Positions 1 to 9,628 are shown, numbered from the stretch's first letter. The stretch is DNA of 64,000 nt from Micromonospora sp. NBC_01796 (GCF_035917455.1 NZ_CP109078.1:1612001-1676000), one strand, 5' to 3'. Notes: a model not told the origin generated them from the sequence alone. Numbers and translations are program-made.

Positions 1-2
1 TC

Positions 3-371
3 AGCTCCGAGTGGCTGCACTACGGGTACGCCCTGGTGATGCTCGCCGGACTGTGGTTCCTGCGCAAGGGCTTCGTCGGACGCGCCCGTACCTGGTGGAT
101 GGTGGCGTTCGCCATCCAGTTCTGGCACCACATCGAACACCTGCTGCTGTTCGTCCAGGCCCAGGCCGGCGTGGTCTTCTTCGGCCAGGCGGTGCCGACC
201 AGCGTCGCCCAACTGGTCTTCCCCCGGGTCGAGCTGCACCTGTTCTACAACACCGTGGTCTTCCTGCCCATGGTCGTCGCGATGTACTACCACCTGCGGC
301 CGAGCCCGACCGAGCGGGCCGAGGCGGACTGCAACTGCGCCCCGGAACTCGTCTCCTCGGGCCACCGGTAG
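3..371 (+). CDS. C-terminal part of an integral membrane protein (5' end outside window)
   Basis: The reading frame is open from the window edge to TAG at 369-371, so the true start lies upstream. The visible 122 residues hold about three hydrophobic segments: one around GLWFL, one around a His-rich stretch (FWHHIEHLLLF), and one near the end (VVFLPMVVAMYY). They are followed by a short Cys-containing tail (CNC). The clustered histidines could bind a metal, but I do not recognise the family. It ends two bases before the CopC-like gene, so the two are probably co-transcribed and may share a copper-related or envelope role; that link is inference. Confidence 0.6.
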   Translation, partial: SSEWLHYGYALVMLAGLWFLRKGFVGRARTWWMVAFAIQFWHHIEHLLLFVQAQAGVVFFGQAVPTSVAQLVFPRVELHLFYNTVVFLPMVVAMYYHLRPSPTERAEADCNCAPELVSSGHR

Positions 372-373
372 TC

Positions 374-958
374 GTGCTCGACGTGTCGGCGGCCGGCGGG
401 GCGCAACCAGCCTCGCCGGCCCGGCCACGCCGCTGGCGGAGCCGGCTGGGCGCGGCCCTGGCGGTCTTCGCGGCACTGGCGATCGGCGTACCGGCGGTGG
501 TGGGTGGACCGGAGACCGAGCTGACCGGGGTCAGCCCCGCCGACGGGACGACCGTACCCGGACCACCGGCGGAGGTGGCCCTGGTCTTCACCGGGCCGGT
601 CGACCCGAGGGAGTTCCACCTCACCGTCGCCGACCGCAACGGCCGCGTGGTGAGCAACGGTGCCGCACGGCTGGACGGTCAGCGGATAGTGGTGCCGCTC
701 GCCCTGGTGCCGGCCGGTGCGTACCGGGTGGCGTACCACGTGGCGCTCCCCGACGGGCAGGAGTTGGACGGGATAACCGACTTCTCCGTCGCCGCCGGTT
801 CGGCGGAACGCTGGACCGCGCCACCGCCCGACCCGGCGCTCGCCGGCGCCCACGCCCACGGTGGCGCCGACCCGCTCAGCGTCGTGCTGACCTGCGTCGC
901 CCTCCTGCTCATCGGCGCCCTGCTCTACCTCCTCCTGAGCCGCCCCCGCCCGAACTGA
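374..958 (+). CDS. CopC-domain protein with C-terminal membrane anchor
   Basis: Predicted 194 residues from GTG 374; GTG 383 is an alternative. A hydrophobic N-terminal segment (about residues 20-40) looks like a signal peptide. Then comes a CopC/YcnJ-type beta-sandwich with the usual SPADG turn, and a C-terminal transmembrane helix before a short RPRPN tail. CopC proteins bind copper outside the cytoplasm, often with the mature N-terminal His as a ligand. Here the residues before SPADG read TELTGV and carry no His, so classical Cu(II) binding is doubtful, although a His pair (HAH) lies just before the anchor. The gene directly follows the partial membrane protein. Confidence 0.75.
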   Translation: MLDVSAAGGAQPASPARPRRWRSRLGAALAVFAALAIGVPAVVGGPETELTGVSPADGTTVPGPPAEVALVFTGPVDPREFHLTVADRNGRVVSNGAARLDGQRIVVPLALVPAGAYRVAYHVALPDGQELDGITDFSVAAGSAERWTAPPPDPALAGAHAHGGADPLSVVLTCVALLLIGALLYLLLSRPRPN

Positions 959-966
959 TCCCCACC

Positions 967-1013
967 GGAAGGGCTCCTTCCCGCCGCATCCCGGCGACCG
1001 AAGGGGCCCTTCC
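967..1013 (+). repeat. Two adjacent short palindromes, possible terminator
   Basis: GGAAGG-GCT-CCTTCC at 967-981 and GAAGG-GGC-CCTTC at 1000-1012 lie just after the CopC-like stop codon and before the enediyne genes. The arms are only 5-6 bp and no T-run follows, so termination is only a possibility. The two units are near-copies of each other. Confidence 0.4.
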
Positions 1014-1145
1014 CGACGCGTGGACGGGGGGCGCCGGGTGACGGTCGGTGAACAGGGCACTGGAGGAGACGTGGGGGGCGGGTCGGCCGGTTCACGATGG
1101 AACCGCCGCCGCCGGTGGCCCCGCCACTTCAGCGAGGGGGAGATC

Positions 1146-2135
1146 ATGGCTACCGCCCTTGGTTCGCTGCGCAACCTGCTCATGACGCCATCGCTGGCCC
1201 AGGTGAGCTTCGAGGGGCGGGGCTTCCCGATCACCCCCACCGACGCCACCCGCCGGCTCGAAGCAATCCCACAGTCGGTGATCTGCGGTTTCGAATGGGG
1301 CATCGACGCCCGGAGCCTGTGGGAGGTGCAGAGCCGGGTCGAGTTGGTCGAGCCGGAGCTGCGCGGATTCGCGTACGAGGGCGTGACCATGGCCTTCACC
1401 ATCCGCGACTCGATGGCCGGTGGACGCGGCCGGCTCGCCGGGGACCTGCTGCGGGGCCCCGGACGCCCGCACATCTTCCTCACCTACATCGGGATCGGAT
1501 TCGCCATGGCCCGGCTGCCGCGACCGCTGTGGAAACGGGTGGTGCCGGACCTGACCGGGGTGCCGTACCACCCGACGATGAGTTGGCTCGCGGTCGACGG
1601 ATTCGGGTTCGACCGGGCCTACTTCGACACGCAGAAATGGGTGCAGGAGCAGAAGCGGCCGACGCCGTATCCGTGGGACGGGTGGCCCGACTACTTCCCC
1701 CGCGCCTTCGATCAGGGCGTCGGGCGGGCCCTCTGGTTCATCCATGGTGGACAGGTGGCCGACGTCGCCGCGGCGGTGGAACGGTTCGCCGTGGACCGGC
1801 GGGCGGACCTGTGGAGCGGAGTGGGACTCGCGGCCACCTTCGCCGGTGGGTGCGGACCGGCCGACCTGGCCGTCCTGCGCCGGGACGCGGGCGCGTACGC
1901 ACCCGACCTGGCCCAGGGAGCCGTGTTCGCCGCCAAGGCGCGGGCGTTCTCCGGACACGTGCCGGAGCGGACCGAGGGGGCGATGGGCGCACTGGCGGAC
2001 CTGTCCGTCACCGCCGCGTCGGAACTCGCCGACGACGTCGCCGTGGGCGGACTGCACGCGGACGGGCTGCCGCAGTACGAGGTGTGGCGGGCGAAGGTAC
2101 GGGAGTCGGTCACGGCTCCCTCGGGGTTGCGCTGA
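1146..2135 (+). CDS. Enediyne biosynthesis protein, DUF1702 / UnbL (E3) type, copy 1
   Basis: Predicted 329 residues. ATG 1146 follows a strong GAGGGGGAG site six bases upstream; in-frame codons further up have no such site. The protein is soluble with no signal or membrane segment. Diagnostic stretches are LRGFAYEGVTMAF, FLTYIGIGFAMARLPR, LAVDGFGFDRAYF, ALWFIHGG and GAGYAP-like glycine turns, matching the DUF1702 family found beside enediyne synthases (UnbL in the warhead cassette). The biochemical role of the family is not established. It is the first gene of the cassette, followed by a strong hairpin and then a second family member. Confidence 0.85.
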   Translation: MATALGSLRNLLMTPSLAQVSFEGRGFPITPTDATRRLEAIPQSVICGFEWGIDARSLWEVQSRVELVEPELRGFAYEGVTMAFTIRDSMAGGRGRLAGDLLRGPGRPHIFLTYIGIGFAMARLPRPLWKRVVPDLTGVPYHPTMSWLAVDGFGFDRAYFDTQKWVQEQKRPTPYPWDGWPDYFPRAFDQGVGRALWFIHGGQVADVAAAVERFAVDRRADLWSGVGLAATFAGGCGPADLAVLRRDAGAYAPDLAQGAVFAAKARAFSGHVPERTEGAMGALADLSVTAASELADDVAVGGLHADGLPQYEVWRAKVRESVTAPSGLR

Positions 2136-2156
2136 GCGCCCGACCGCACCGGCTAC

Positions 2157-2193
2157 CGGACCCGTCCGTTCGCTCGCCGAACGGACGGGTCCG
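2157..2193 (+). terminator. 16-bp hairpin between the two DUF1702 genes
   Basis: A perfect 16-bp stem (2157-2172 with 2178-2193) closes a 5-nt CTCGC loop and is followed by TCATTTCTTCG. Stem strength and position 22 bp after the stop suggest a terminator or strong attenuator that would uncouple the first DUF1702 gene from the PKSE unit. Confidence 0.7.
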
Positions 2194-2317
2194 TCATTTC
2201 TTCGATCGTGTGGGCATCCGTTCACAATGGCCAGATGGGCAATCACGAGGAAGAAATTCCGGTCGGGCCCTGCGAGGATCGGATTAGCGTGGACGAATAG
2301 ATGTTGGGGAGCGTTCC

Positions 2318-3292
2318 ATGAGATCTTATCGCGCGTTGCGGCGCCGTATCCTGACGCCGAACGTTTCCGAGACCAAGCTCGAAGTCCGGGGATTCCACGT
2401 CAAGAATCCCGAGGCCAAGGAGCTGCTGGAAACGGTAGGCCGGTCATTTCTGACCGGTTACGCGTACGCCGCAGAGGCCGCCACCACAGACGAGGCGGAG
2501 GAGCGACTCGAAGGCGTACCGACCCGCTTCCGCGGATTTGCGTACGAGGGTGCCGCGATGGGTTTCGCGGTACGGGAGGGACTGCCGATCGGCGGCCGGG
2601 GAATGGTTCGTGACTTCCTCGACGGGCGCGGGCACGACCACATCTACATGGCGTACGTCGGTGTGGGTTGGGCGATGGCCCGGCTGCCGAGGTTCCGTTG
2701 GTCGAGCCTGTACGCGCCGGACCCGCTGCTGCGCTGGCTGGTGCTCGACGGGTACGGCTTCCACCAGGCCTACTTCCAGACCGAGCGGTACGTCCACCAG
2801 GGATTCCAGGAGGAAAACTTCCCCTGGCCCGCCGGACCCCACGGCTGGTACGCGAACCGCGCCATCGACCAGGGGATCGGTCGGGCGCTGTGGTTCGTCG
2901 GCGGGACCGAGGCCGAGGTTGTCGCCGGGCTGATCGACCGGTTCCCGGAGCACCGCCGGTCGGATCTGTACAGCGGTGCCGGACTCGCCGCCACGTACGC
3001 CGGTGGCGGTGACGACACCGAACTGCGGTGGTTCGCCAAGCACGCCGGGCCGTACCAGCGCCAGGTGGCGCAGGGATCGGCGTTCGCCGCCGGTGCCCGG
3101 GTACGGGCCGGACTCGTGGTGCCGCACAACGAGATCGCCACCCAGGTTTTCTGCGGGATGACACCGGTCGAGGCCCAGCGGGTGACCGACGAGGCGCTGG
3201 TCGACCTGCCGGCCGACGGCGACGTCCCGTCCTGGGAGGTGTGGCGGCGCCGGATCGCCGCCCGGTTCGACTCCCTCGACACCGCCCCCTAA
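2318..3292 (+). CDS. Enediyne biosynthesis protein, DUF1702 / UnbL (E3) type, copy 2
   Basis: Predicted 324 residues from ATG 2318, preceded by GGGGAG. It carries the same ordered blocks as copy 1: RFRGFAYEGAAMGFAVREG, YMAYVGVGWAMARLPR, LVLDGYGFHQAYF, GIGRALWFVGG and SGAGLAATYAGG. The N-terminus differs, with a basic MRSYRALRRR start like many stand-alone UnbL proteins. The two copies are clearly paralogous but diverged over most positions, so this is not a recent duplication. It lies 65 bp upstream of PKSE on the same strand and is probably in its operon. Function is unknown beyond its association with enediyne warhead formation. Confidence 0.87.
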   Translation: MRSYRALRRRILTPNVSETKLEVRGFHVKNPEAKELLETVGRSFLTGYAYAAEAATTDEAEERLEGVPTRFRGFAYEGAAMGFAVREGLPIGGRGMVRDFLDGRGHDHIYMAYVGVGWAMARLPRFRWSSLYAPDPLLRWLVLDGYGFHQAYFQTERYVHQGFQEENFPWPAGPHGWYANRAIDQGIGRALWFVGGTEAEVVAGLIDRFPEHRRSDLYSGAGLAATYAGGGDDTELRWFAKHAGPYQRQVAQGSAFAAGARVRAGLVVPHNEIATQVFCGMTPVEAQRVTDEALVDLPADGDVPSWEVWRRRIAARFDSLDTAP

Positions 3293-3357
3293 CCGTTTCC
3301 CGCACATCGCCGGTCGCGGACGACGCGCACCAGCGGGCGTCCGCAGGAGAAGAGGTC

Positions 3358-6300
3358 GTGTCCATGTCCAAAATTGCCATCGTGGGAATGGCGTGCCGGT
3401 ATCCGGACGCCACCTCACCGAGAGAACTGTGGGAGAACGCGGTCGCCGGTCGACGCGCGTTCCGCCGGCTGCCCGACGTACGGATGCGGCTCGACGACTA
3501 CTGGGACCCGGATCCGAAGGCGCCGGACCGTTTCTACGCCCGTAACGCCGCGGTCATCGAGGGGTACGAGTTCGACCGGATCGCGTACAAGGTCGCCGGG
3601 AGCACGTACCGGTCGACCGACCTCACCCACTGGCTGGCGCTCGACACCGCCGCCCTGGCCCTCGCGGACGCGGGTTTCCCGATGGCCGAGGGGGTCCCGC
3701 ACGAGCGCACCGGTGTGGTGGTCGGGAACACCCTGACCGGTGAGTTCTCCCGCGCCAACCAGCTCCGGCTGCGGTGGCCGTACGTGCGGCGGATGGTCGC
3801 GGCGGCGCTCAAGGAGCAGGAGTGGGACGACGACCAGCTCGGCTCGTTCCTGGACGACTTCGAGGCCACCTTCAAGAGCCCGTTCCCGGAGATCGACGAG
3901 GACACCCTCGCCGGTGGCCTGTCGAACACCATCGCCGGGCGGATCTGCAACCACTTCGACCTCAAGGGCGGCGGGTACACCGTGGACGGTGCCTGCTCGT
4001 CGTCGCTGCTCTCGGTGGCGACGGCGTGCAAGGCCCTGCTCGACGGGGACCTCGACGTGATGGTGGCCGGCGGGGTCGACCTGTCGATCGACCCGTTCGA
4101 GATCATCGGTTTCGCCAAGACCGGAGCGCTCGCCACCGGTGAGATGCGGGTCTACGACCGCAACTCGAACGGCTTCTGGCCCGGCGAGGGCTGCGGCATG
4201 GTGGTCCTGATGCGCGAGGACGAGGCCCGCCGGGCCGGTCACCGCGTGTACGCCTCCATCGCGGGCTGGGGCATCTCGTCGGACGGCAAGGGCAGCATCA
4301 CCCGGCCGGAGATCAACGGCTACCGGCTGGCGTTGCGTCGGGCGTACGAGCGGGCCGGTTTCGGGATCGAGACGGTCAGCATGTTCGAGGGTCACGGGAC
4401 CGGGACCAAGGTCGGTGACACGAACGAGCTCACCGCGCTCAGCCAGGCCCGGTTGGAGGCCGACCCGCACGCCCGACCGGCGGCACTCAGCTCGGTCAAG
4501 GGCATGATCGGACACACCAAGGCCGCGGCCGGAGTCGCCGGCCTGATCAAGGCCGCGATGGCGGTGCACCACGAGGTGATCCCGCCGTCGATCGGATGCG
4601 TCGATCCGCACGAACTGCTCGACGGGGACGGGGCCGCGCTGCGGGTGCTGCGCAAGGCGGAGTCGTGGGTGGCCGACGCCCCGGTCCGGGCCGGTATCAC
4701 CGCGATGGGCTTCGGCGGGATCAACACCCACATCGTGCTGGAGAACGACCAGCCCCGCCGACGGGTACGTTTCGACACCCGTACCCGGTCACTCGCGTCG
4801 TCGGCGCAGGACGCCGAACTGCTGCTGGTCGACGCCGGTTCCCCGACCGAGTTGCGGGAACGGGTGCAGCGGCTGATCGACTTCGTTCCGCAGCTCGCGT
4901 ACGCCCAGCTGGGTGACCTGGCCGCGACCCTGCACCGGGAGCTGCGCGAGTTGCCGTACCGGGCGGCCGTGGTGGTCTCCTCCCCCGAGGAGGCCGAACA
5001 GCGGCTGCGCCGGGTGGCCGACGCGCTGGACGCGGGCGAGACCCAGCTCTTCGCCGCCGACGGCGGCATCCTGCTCGGGCACGTACGCGGGCCCGGCCGG
5101 ATCGGCTACCTCTTCCCCGGCCAGGGGTCGGGGCGCGGCACCAGCGGCGGTGCCCTGCGCCGCCGGTTCGCCGAGGCGGCCGACATGTACCACCAGGCGT
5201 CGCTGCCCAGCTCCGGCGACATGGTGGCCACCTCGGTCGCCCAACCCCGGATCGTGACCGGCTCGATGGCCGGGGTCCGGGTGCTGTCCACGCTGGGTCT
5301 GGAGGCCGTCGTCGCGGTCGGGCACTCCCTGGGCGAGATCTCCGCGTTGCAGTGGGCCGGCGCTCTGGACGAGCAGGCCCTGCTGCGGGTCGCGGCCCTG
5401 CGCGGGAAGACCATGGCCGAGAACAGCGCCACCGGTACGATGGCCGGCCTCGCCGCGTCGCCGGCAGTGGCCGCGGATTTGACCGCCGGACTGCCGGTGG
5501 TCATCGCCGGTTACAACGGCCCGCAGCAGACCGTCATCGCCGGCCCGGTGGAGGCGGTCGAGGAGACCTGTGCGCGGGCCCAGGCGGCGGGACTCGTCGC
5601 GACCCGGCTGTCGGTGTCGCACGCGTTCCACTCGCCGCTGGTGGCACCGGCGGCGGCGGCCTTCGGCGCGGCGCTGGACGCCGAGGACTTCGGCCCGGTG
5701 GAGCGGCGGATCATCTCCACCGTCACCGGTGAGGCGCTGCCCGCCGACACCGACCTGCCGGCGCTGCTGCACCGGCAGATCACCGACCCGGTGCTGTTCA
5801 GCCAGGCGATCGCGGTCGCCGCCAAGGAGGTGGACCTGTTCGTCGAGGTCGGACCGGGCCGGGTGCTCAGCGGGCTGGTCGGCACGGCGGAACTGCCCGC
5901 GGTCGCGCTCGACACCGACGACGAGTCGATCGGCAACCTCCTGCGGGTGGTCGGTGCGGCGTACGTGGTCGGCGCGAGCCCGGTCGACTCGGCCCTGTTC
6001 CACGGCCGGCTGATCCGGCCGTTGCAGGTCGGGACCGAGTTCCGGTTCTTCGCCAGCCCGTGCGAGGCGGCACCGCCGCTGGACCTCGCCACCCGGCAAC
6101 GGGTGTCGAACGCGCCGGCCGCAACCACCGAGACGGTGGCCGGGCCGACCGACGAGTCGACCGCCCACCTGATCCGCCGGTTGGCGGCGGAACGGGCCGA
6201 ACTGCCGCTGGAACTCGTCCACGACTCCAGCCGGCTCCTCGACGACCTGCACCTGAGTTCGATCACGGTGGGACAGGTGGTCAGTCAGGTCGCCACCCAG

Positions 6301-9156
6301 TTGGGCATGCCGGCGGCACAGACGCCGACCAACCTCGCCACCGCGACCGTACGTGAACTCGCCGACGCCCTGGAGGCGCTGGCCGCGACCGCGCACAGCG
6401 GTGACCTGGCCCCCACGCAGGTGGTGGCCGGCGCCGGGGCCTGGGCCCGACCGTGGACCCTGGACCTGGACGAGGTCCCGCTGCCCGGCCCGGCGACCGG
6501 TGCCGCCGCGAACGGTGGCCAGTGGCAGGTGTACGCCAACACCGACAACCCGATCGCCGAACCGTTGCGGCACGCGTTGCAGCGGGCGAACCTCGGCTCG
6601 GGTGTGCTGGTCTGCCTGCCCGAGGGCTGCACCGAGGAACAGCTCGAGTTCGCGCTGCGGGGTGCACAGGCGGTGCTCGGCGGGACGGCCGGTGACCGGT
6701 TCGTCCTGGTCCAGCACGACCGGGGCGCGGCCGGGCTGGCCAAGACCCTGCACCTGGAGGCGCCGAAGGTGCGTACGACGATCGTCCACCTGCCGGTGAC
6801 GGCGGCGGCGGTCGAACAGGTGGTGGCGGAGGTCGCCGCGACCGGGGACTACGCCGAGGTCCACTACGACGAGGCGGGCGTACGGCGGGTGCCGACGCTG
6901 CGGGTGATGCCGGTCGAACCGGCCCGTACGGTGGCCGCCCTGGACACCACCGACGTGCTCCTGGTCACCGGTGGCGGCAAGGGCATCACGGCCGAGTGCG
7001 CGCTGGCGATGGTGCAGGACAGCGGGGCGAGCCTCGCCGTACTGGGCCGTTCCGACCCGGCCGCGGACAAGGAACTGGCGGCGAACCTGAAGCGGATGGC
7101 CGACCTCGGGGTGAACGTACGCTACGCCCGGGCCGACGTGACCGACCCGGAGCAGGTACGCACCGCCGTCGCCGAACTGGTCGGGGCACTCGGCCCGATC
7201 ACCGCGCTGCTGCACGGGGCGGGCCGTAACGAGCCGGCCGCGTTGACCGGGCTCGACATGGCGGCGTTCCGCCAGACGTTCGCGCCGAAGTTGGACGGGC
7301 TCCGGGTCGTCCTCGACGTGGTACGCCCGGAGCGGCTGCGCCTGCTGGTGACCCTGGGCAGCATCATCGGCCGGGCCGGTCTGCGCGGCGAGGCGCACTA
7401 CGCCACCGCCAACGAGTGGCTGGCCGACCTGACCCGCGAGGTCGGGCGGGAGCACCCGACGTGCCGCAGCATCTGCCTGGAGTGGTCGGTCTGGTCCGGG
7501 GTGGGCATGGGTGAGCGGCTGTCGGTGGTCGAGTCGCTGACCCGCGACGGGATCACCCCGGTCACCCCCGACCAGGGCGTCGCGATCCTCCGGCGGCTGC
7601 TGTCGGACCCGGACACCCCCGAGGTGGTGGTGATCAGCGGGCGTACCGAGGGCATCGGGACGGTCCGCTACGACCTGCCGACGCTGCCGCTGCTGCGCTT
7701 CGTCGACCGGCCGCTGGTCCGCTACCACGGTGTCGAACTGGTCACCGAGGTCGACCTCAACGGCGGTACCGACCTCTACCTGCCCGACCACCTGCTCGAC
7801 GGCAACCTGCTGATGCCGGCGGTGTTCGGGATGGAGGCGATGGCGCAGGTGACGGCCGCGTTGACCGGCTGGACCGAGGTGCCGGTGATCGAGGACGCGC
7901 AGTTCCTGCGGCCGATCGTGGTGCCGCCGGAGGGCAGCACCCGGATCAGGATCGCCGCGGTGGTCACCGGTACGGACACGGTGGACGTGGCGATCCACAG
8001 CGCCGAGACGGCGTTCGCCGCCGAGCACTTCCGGGCCCGGCTGCGTCGCGGTGACGGGGTCGTCCCGGACGGGGCCCCGGACCAGGTCCCGGACGGGCTC
8101 CCGGTGGTGCCGCTGGTGCCGGAACGGGACCTGTACGGCGACGTCCTGTTCCAGGGACCCCGCTTCCAACGGGTACGCCGCTACCACCGTGCCGCCGCCC
8201 GGGACGTCGACGCGGATCTGTCCGCCGACGCGTCGGTGGGCTGGTTCGCCGGTTACCTCCCCGGCGAGCTGCTCCTCGGCGACCCCGGCGTACGGGACGC
8301 GCTGATGCACGGCAACCAGGTGTGCGTACCGGACGCGACCCTGCTGCCGGCCGGTATCGACCGGATCCACCCGGCGGGCCCCCGGATGTCCGGCACCGAG
8401 GAGCTGCGGTACTGCGCCACCGAACGGTCCCGCGACGGCGACAACTACGTGTACGACATCGCGCTGCGCGACCGTACCGGAGCGGTGGTCGAGCGGTGGG
8501 AGGGTCTGCGGCTGCGGGCCGTACGCAAGAACGACGCGCGTGGCCCGTGGGCGGCGCCGTTGCTCGGGTCGTACCTGGAACGGGCGGTCGGCGACCTGCT
8601 CGGCGCCCGGGTGGCGGTGGCGGTCGAACCCGACCCGACCGGTCCCCCGGACGCCGACGGTGCCGACCTGATCGCCACCCGACGGGCACACACCGCGCTC
8701 GCCGCCGGCCGGGCCTTCGGGCATCCGGTGGAGGTCCGGTACCGCCCGGACGGCCGCCCGGAGGTCGACGGCGACCGTACGGTGTCCAGCGCCCACGGCG
8801 CCGGGCTCACCCTCGGCGTCGCCGGTGCCGGCGCGCTGGGCTGCGACGTCGAGCTGGCCGCACCCCGGCCGGTCTCGGTCTGGCAGAGCCTGCTCGGCCC
8901 GCATTTCGAACTGGCCGAACTCATCGCGCAGACATCCGGGGAGAGCGCGGACATCGCCGGAACCCGGGTCTGGGCGGCGGTGGAGTGCCTGCAGAAGGCG
9001 GGCCGGACCAACCAGGCACCGCTGGCACTGCTGCCGTCGGAGCGCGCGGGCTGGACCCTGCTCAGCTCGGGCGAGCTGCGGATCGCCGTGTTCGTCACCA
9101 CGGTGCGGGACGTTGCCGGACCCGTGGCGTTCGCCATCCTGACCGAAGGGCGTTGA
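3358..9156 (+). CDS. pksE: Iterative type I enediyne polyketide synthase (PKSE)
   Basis: Predicted 1932 residues from GTG 3358 (AGGAG 8 bases upstream); ATG 3364 is the alternative and is used for numbering. KS: active-site DGACSSS with Cys about 211, then FEGHGTGT and a GH-T-KAAAG block supplying the two His. AT: PGQG near 580 and GHSLGE with Ser about 655. ACP: DDLHLSSI, phosphopantetheine Ser 965 or 966. KR: VTGGGKGI near 1201, Ser 1333 and Tyr 1346. DH: PDHLLDGNLLMP, His about 1476. C-terminal phosphopantetheinyl transferase: GCDVE at 1826-1830 and a W-x-x-VECLQKAG block. This order and the built-in PPTase are diagnostic of PKSE, which makes a linear polyene from acetyl/malonyl units. All catalytic residues I could check are present. 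The thioesterase follows within five bases. Confidence 0.97.
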   Translation: MSMSKIAIVGMACRYPDATSPRELWENAVAGRRAFRRLPDVRMRLDDYWDPDPKAPDRFYARNAAVIEGYEFDRIAYKVAGSTYRSTDLTHWLALDTAALALADAGFPMAEGVPHERTGVVVGNTLTGEFSRANQLRLRWPYVRRMVAAALKEQEWDDDQLGSFLDDFEATFKSPFPEIDEDTLAGGLSNTIAGRICNHFDLKGGGYTVDGACSSSLLSVATACKALLDGDLDVMVAGGVDLSIDPFEIIGFAKTGALATGEMRVYDRNSNGFWPGEGCGMVVLMREDEARRAGHRVYASIAGWGISSDGKGSITRPEINGYRLALRRAYERAGFGIETVSMFEGHGTGTKVGDTNELTALSQARLEADPHARPAALSSVKGMIGHTKAAAGVAGLIKAAMAVHHEVIPPSIGCVDPHELLDGDGAALRVLRKAESWVADAPVRAGITAMGFGGINTHIVLENDQPRRRVRFDTRTRSLASSAQDAELLLVDAGSPTELRERVQRLIDFVPQLAYAQLGDLAATLHRELRELPYRAAVVVSSPEEAEQRLRRVADALDAGETQLFAADGGILLGHVRGPGRIGYLFPGQGSGRGTSGGALRRRFAEAADMYHQASLPSSGDMVATSVAQPRIVTGSMAGVRVLSTLGLEAVVAVGHSLGEISALQWAGALDEQALLRVAALRGKTMAENSATGTMAGLAASPAVAADLTAGLPVVIAGYNGPQQTVIAGPVEAVEETCARAQAAGLVATRLSVSHAFHSPLVAPAAAAFGAALDAEDFGPVERRIISTVTGEALPADTDLPALLHRQITDPVLFSQAIAVAAKEVDLFVEVGPGRVLSGLVGTAELPAVALDTDDESIGNLLRVVGAAYVVGASPVDSALFHGRLIRPLQVGTEFRFFASPCEAAPPLDLATRQRVSNAPAATTETVAGPTDESTAHLIRRLAAERAELPLELVHDSSRLLDDLHLSSITVGQVVSQVATQLGMPAAQTPTNLATATVRELADALEALAATAHSGDLAPTQVVAGAGAWARPWTLDLDEVPLPGPATGAAANGGQWQVYANTDNPIAEPLRHALQRANLGSGVLVCLPEGCTEEQLEFALRGAQAVLGGTAGDRFVLVQHDRGAAGLAKTLHLEAPKVRTTIVHLPVTAAAVEQVVAEVAATGDYAEVHYDEAGVRRVPTLRVMPVEPARTVAALDTTDVLLVTGGGKGITAECALAMVQDSGASLAVLGRSDPAADKELAANLKRMADLGVNVRYARADVTDPEQVRTAVAELVGALGPITALLHGAGRNEPAALTGLDMAAFRQTFAPKLDGLRVVLDVVRPERLRLLVTLGSIIGRAGLRGEAHYATANEWLADLTREVGREHPTCRSICLEWSVWSGVGMGERLSVVESLTRDGITPVTPDQGVAILRRLLSDPDTPEVVVISGRTEGIGTVRYDLPTLPLLRFVDRPLVRYHGVELVTEVDLNGGTDLYLPDHLLDGNLLMPAVFGMEAMAQVTAALTGWTEVPVIEDAQFLRPIVVPPEGSTRIRIAAVVTGTDTVDVAIHSAETAFAAEHFRARLRRGDGVVPDGAPDQVPDGLPVVPLVPERDLYGDVLFQGPRFQRVRRYHRAAARDVDADLSADASVGWFAGYLPGELLLGDPGVRDALMHGNQVCVPDATLLPAGIDRIHPAGPRMSGTEELRYCATERSRDGDNYVYDIALRDRTGAVVERWEGLRLRAVRKNDARGPWAAPLLGSYLERAVGDLLGARVAVAVEPDPTGPPDADGADLIATRRAHTALAAGRAFGHPVEVRYRPDGRPEVDGDRTVSSAHGAGLTLGVAGAGALGCDVELAAPRPVSVWQSLLGPHFELAELIAQTSGESADIAGTRVWAAVECLQKAGRTNQAPLALLPSERAGWTLLSSGELRIAVFVTTVRDVAGPVAFAILTEGR

Positions 9157-9161
9157 GCGTG

Positions 9162-9605
9162 ATGGAGATGTACTACGAGTACCGGCACACGGTTGGTTTC
9201 GAGGAAACCAACATCGTGGGGAACGTGTACTACGTCAACTACCTGCGGTGGCAGGGGCGGTGCCGGGAGATGTTCCTCAAGGACCGGGCCCCGGCGGTGC
9301 TGGACGACCTGCGCGACGACCTGAAGCTGTTCACGCTCCGGGTCGACTGCGAGTTCTTCGCCGAGATCACCGCGTTCGACGAGCTGGCGATCAGGATGCG
9401 GCTGGTCGAGCTGGCACAGACCCAGGTCCAGTTCGGATTCGACTACGTCCGGCTGGACCCGGGCGCGGGCGAGACCCTGGTCGCCCGCGGCAACCAGCGG
9501 GTGGCGTGCATGCGTGGCCCGAACACCCGTACGCTCCCGGCCCGAGTGCCGGAATCCCTGGTCCGAGCGCTCGAGCCGTACGTGCTCGCGGCGCCTCGGG
9601 CCTGA
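9162..9605 (+). CDS. Enediyne thioesterase, hotdog fold (E10/CalE7/TEBC type)
   Basis: Predicted 147 residues from ATG 9162; GTG 9159 is possible. The single-domain hotdog protein matches the 4-hydroxybenzoyl-CoA thioesterase-like enzymes that release the PKSE polyene. The N-terminal block GFEETNIVGNVYYVNYLRWQ is typical: as in the CalE7/SgcE10 group, the catalytic Asp of classical 4HBT enzymes is replaced and Asn sits in the helix start. The stop of PKSE lies only 5 bp upstream, so translation is likely coupled. Its role is hydrolysis of the ACP-bound beta-keto polyene, giving a conjugated heptaene or methyl ketone. Length and position fit the warhead cassette. Confidence 0.93.
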   Translation: MEMYYEYRHTVGFEETNIVGNVYYVNYLRWQGRCREMFLKDRAPAVLDDLRDDLKLFTLRVDCEFFAEITAFDELAIRMRLVELAQTQVQFGFDYVRLDPGAGETLVARGNQRVACMRGPNTRTLPARVPESLVRALEPYVLAAPRA

Positions 9606-9628
9606 CCGGACGGCAGTGGAGGACGACT

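Noticed and set aside
3028-3357. Upstream extension of the pksE frame
   Set aside because: It overlaps the end of the second DUF1702 gene and precedes the KS start; GTG 3358 with AGGAG is the supported start.
4789-8904. Very long leftward open frame opposite pksE
   Set aside because: It runs antisense to an intact PKSE, has no domain or ribosome site, and arises from high-GC codon bias in the opposite strand.
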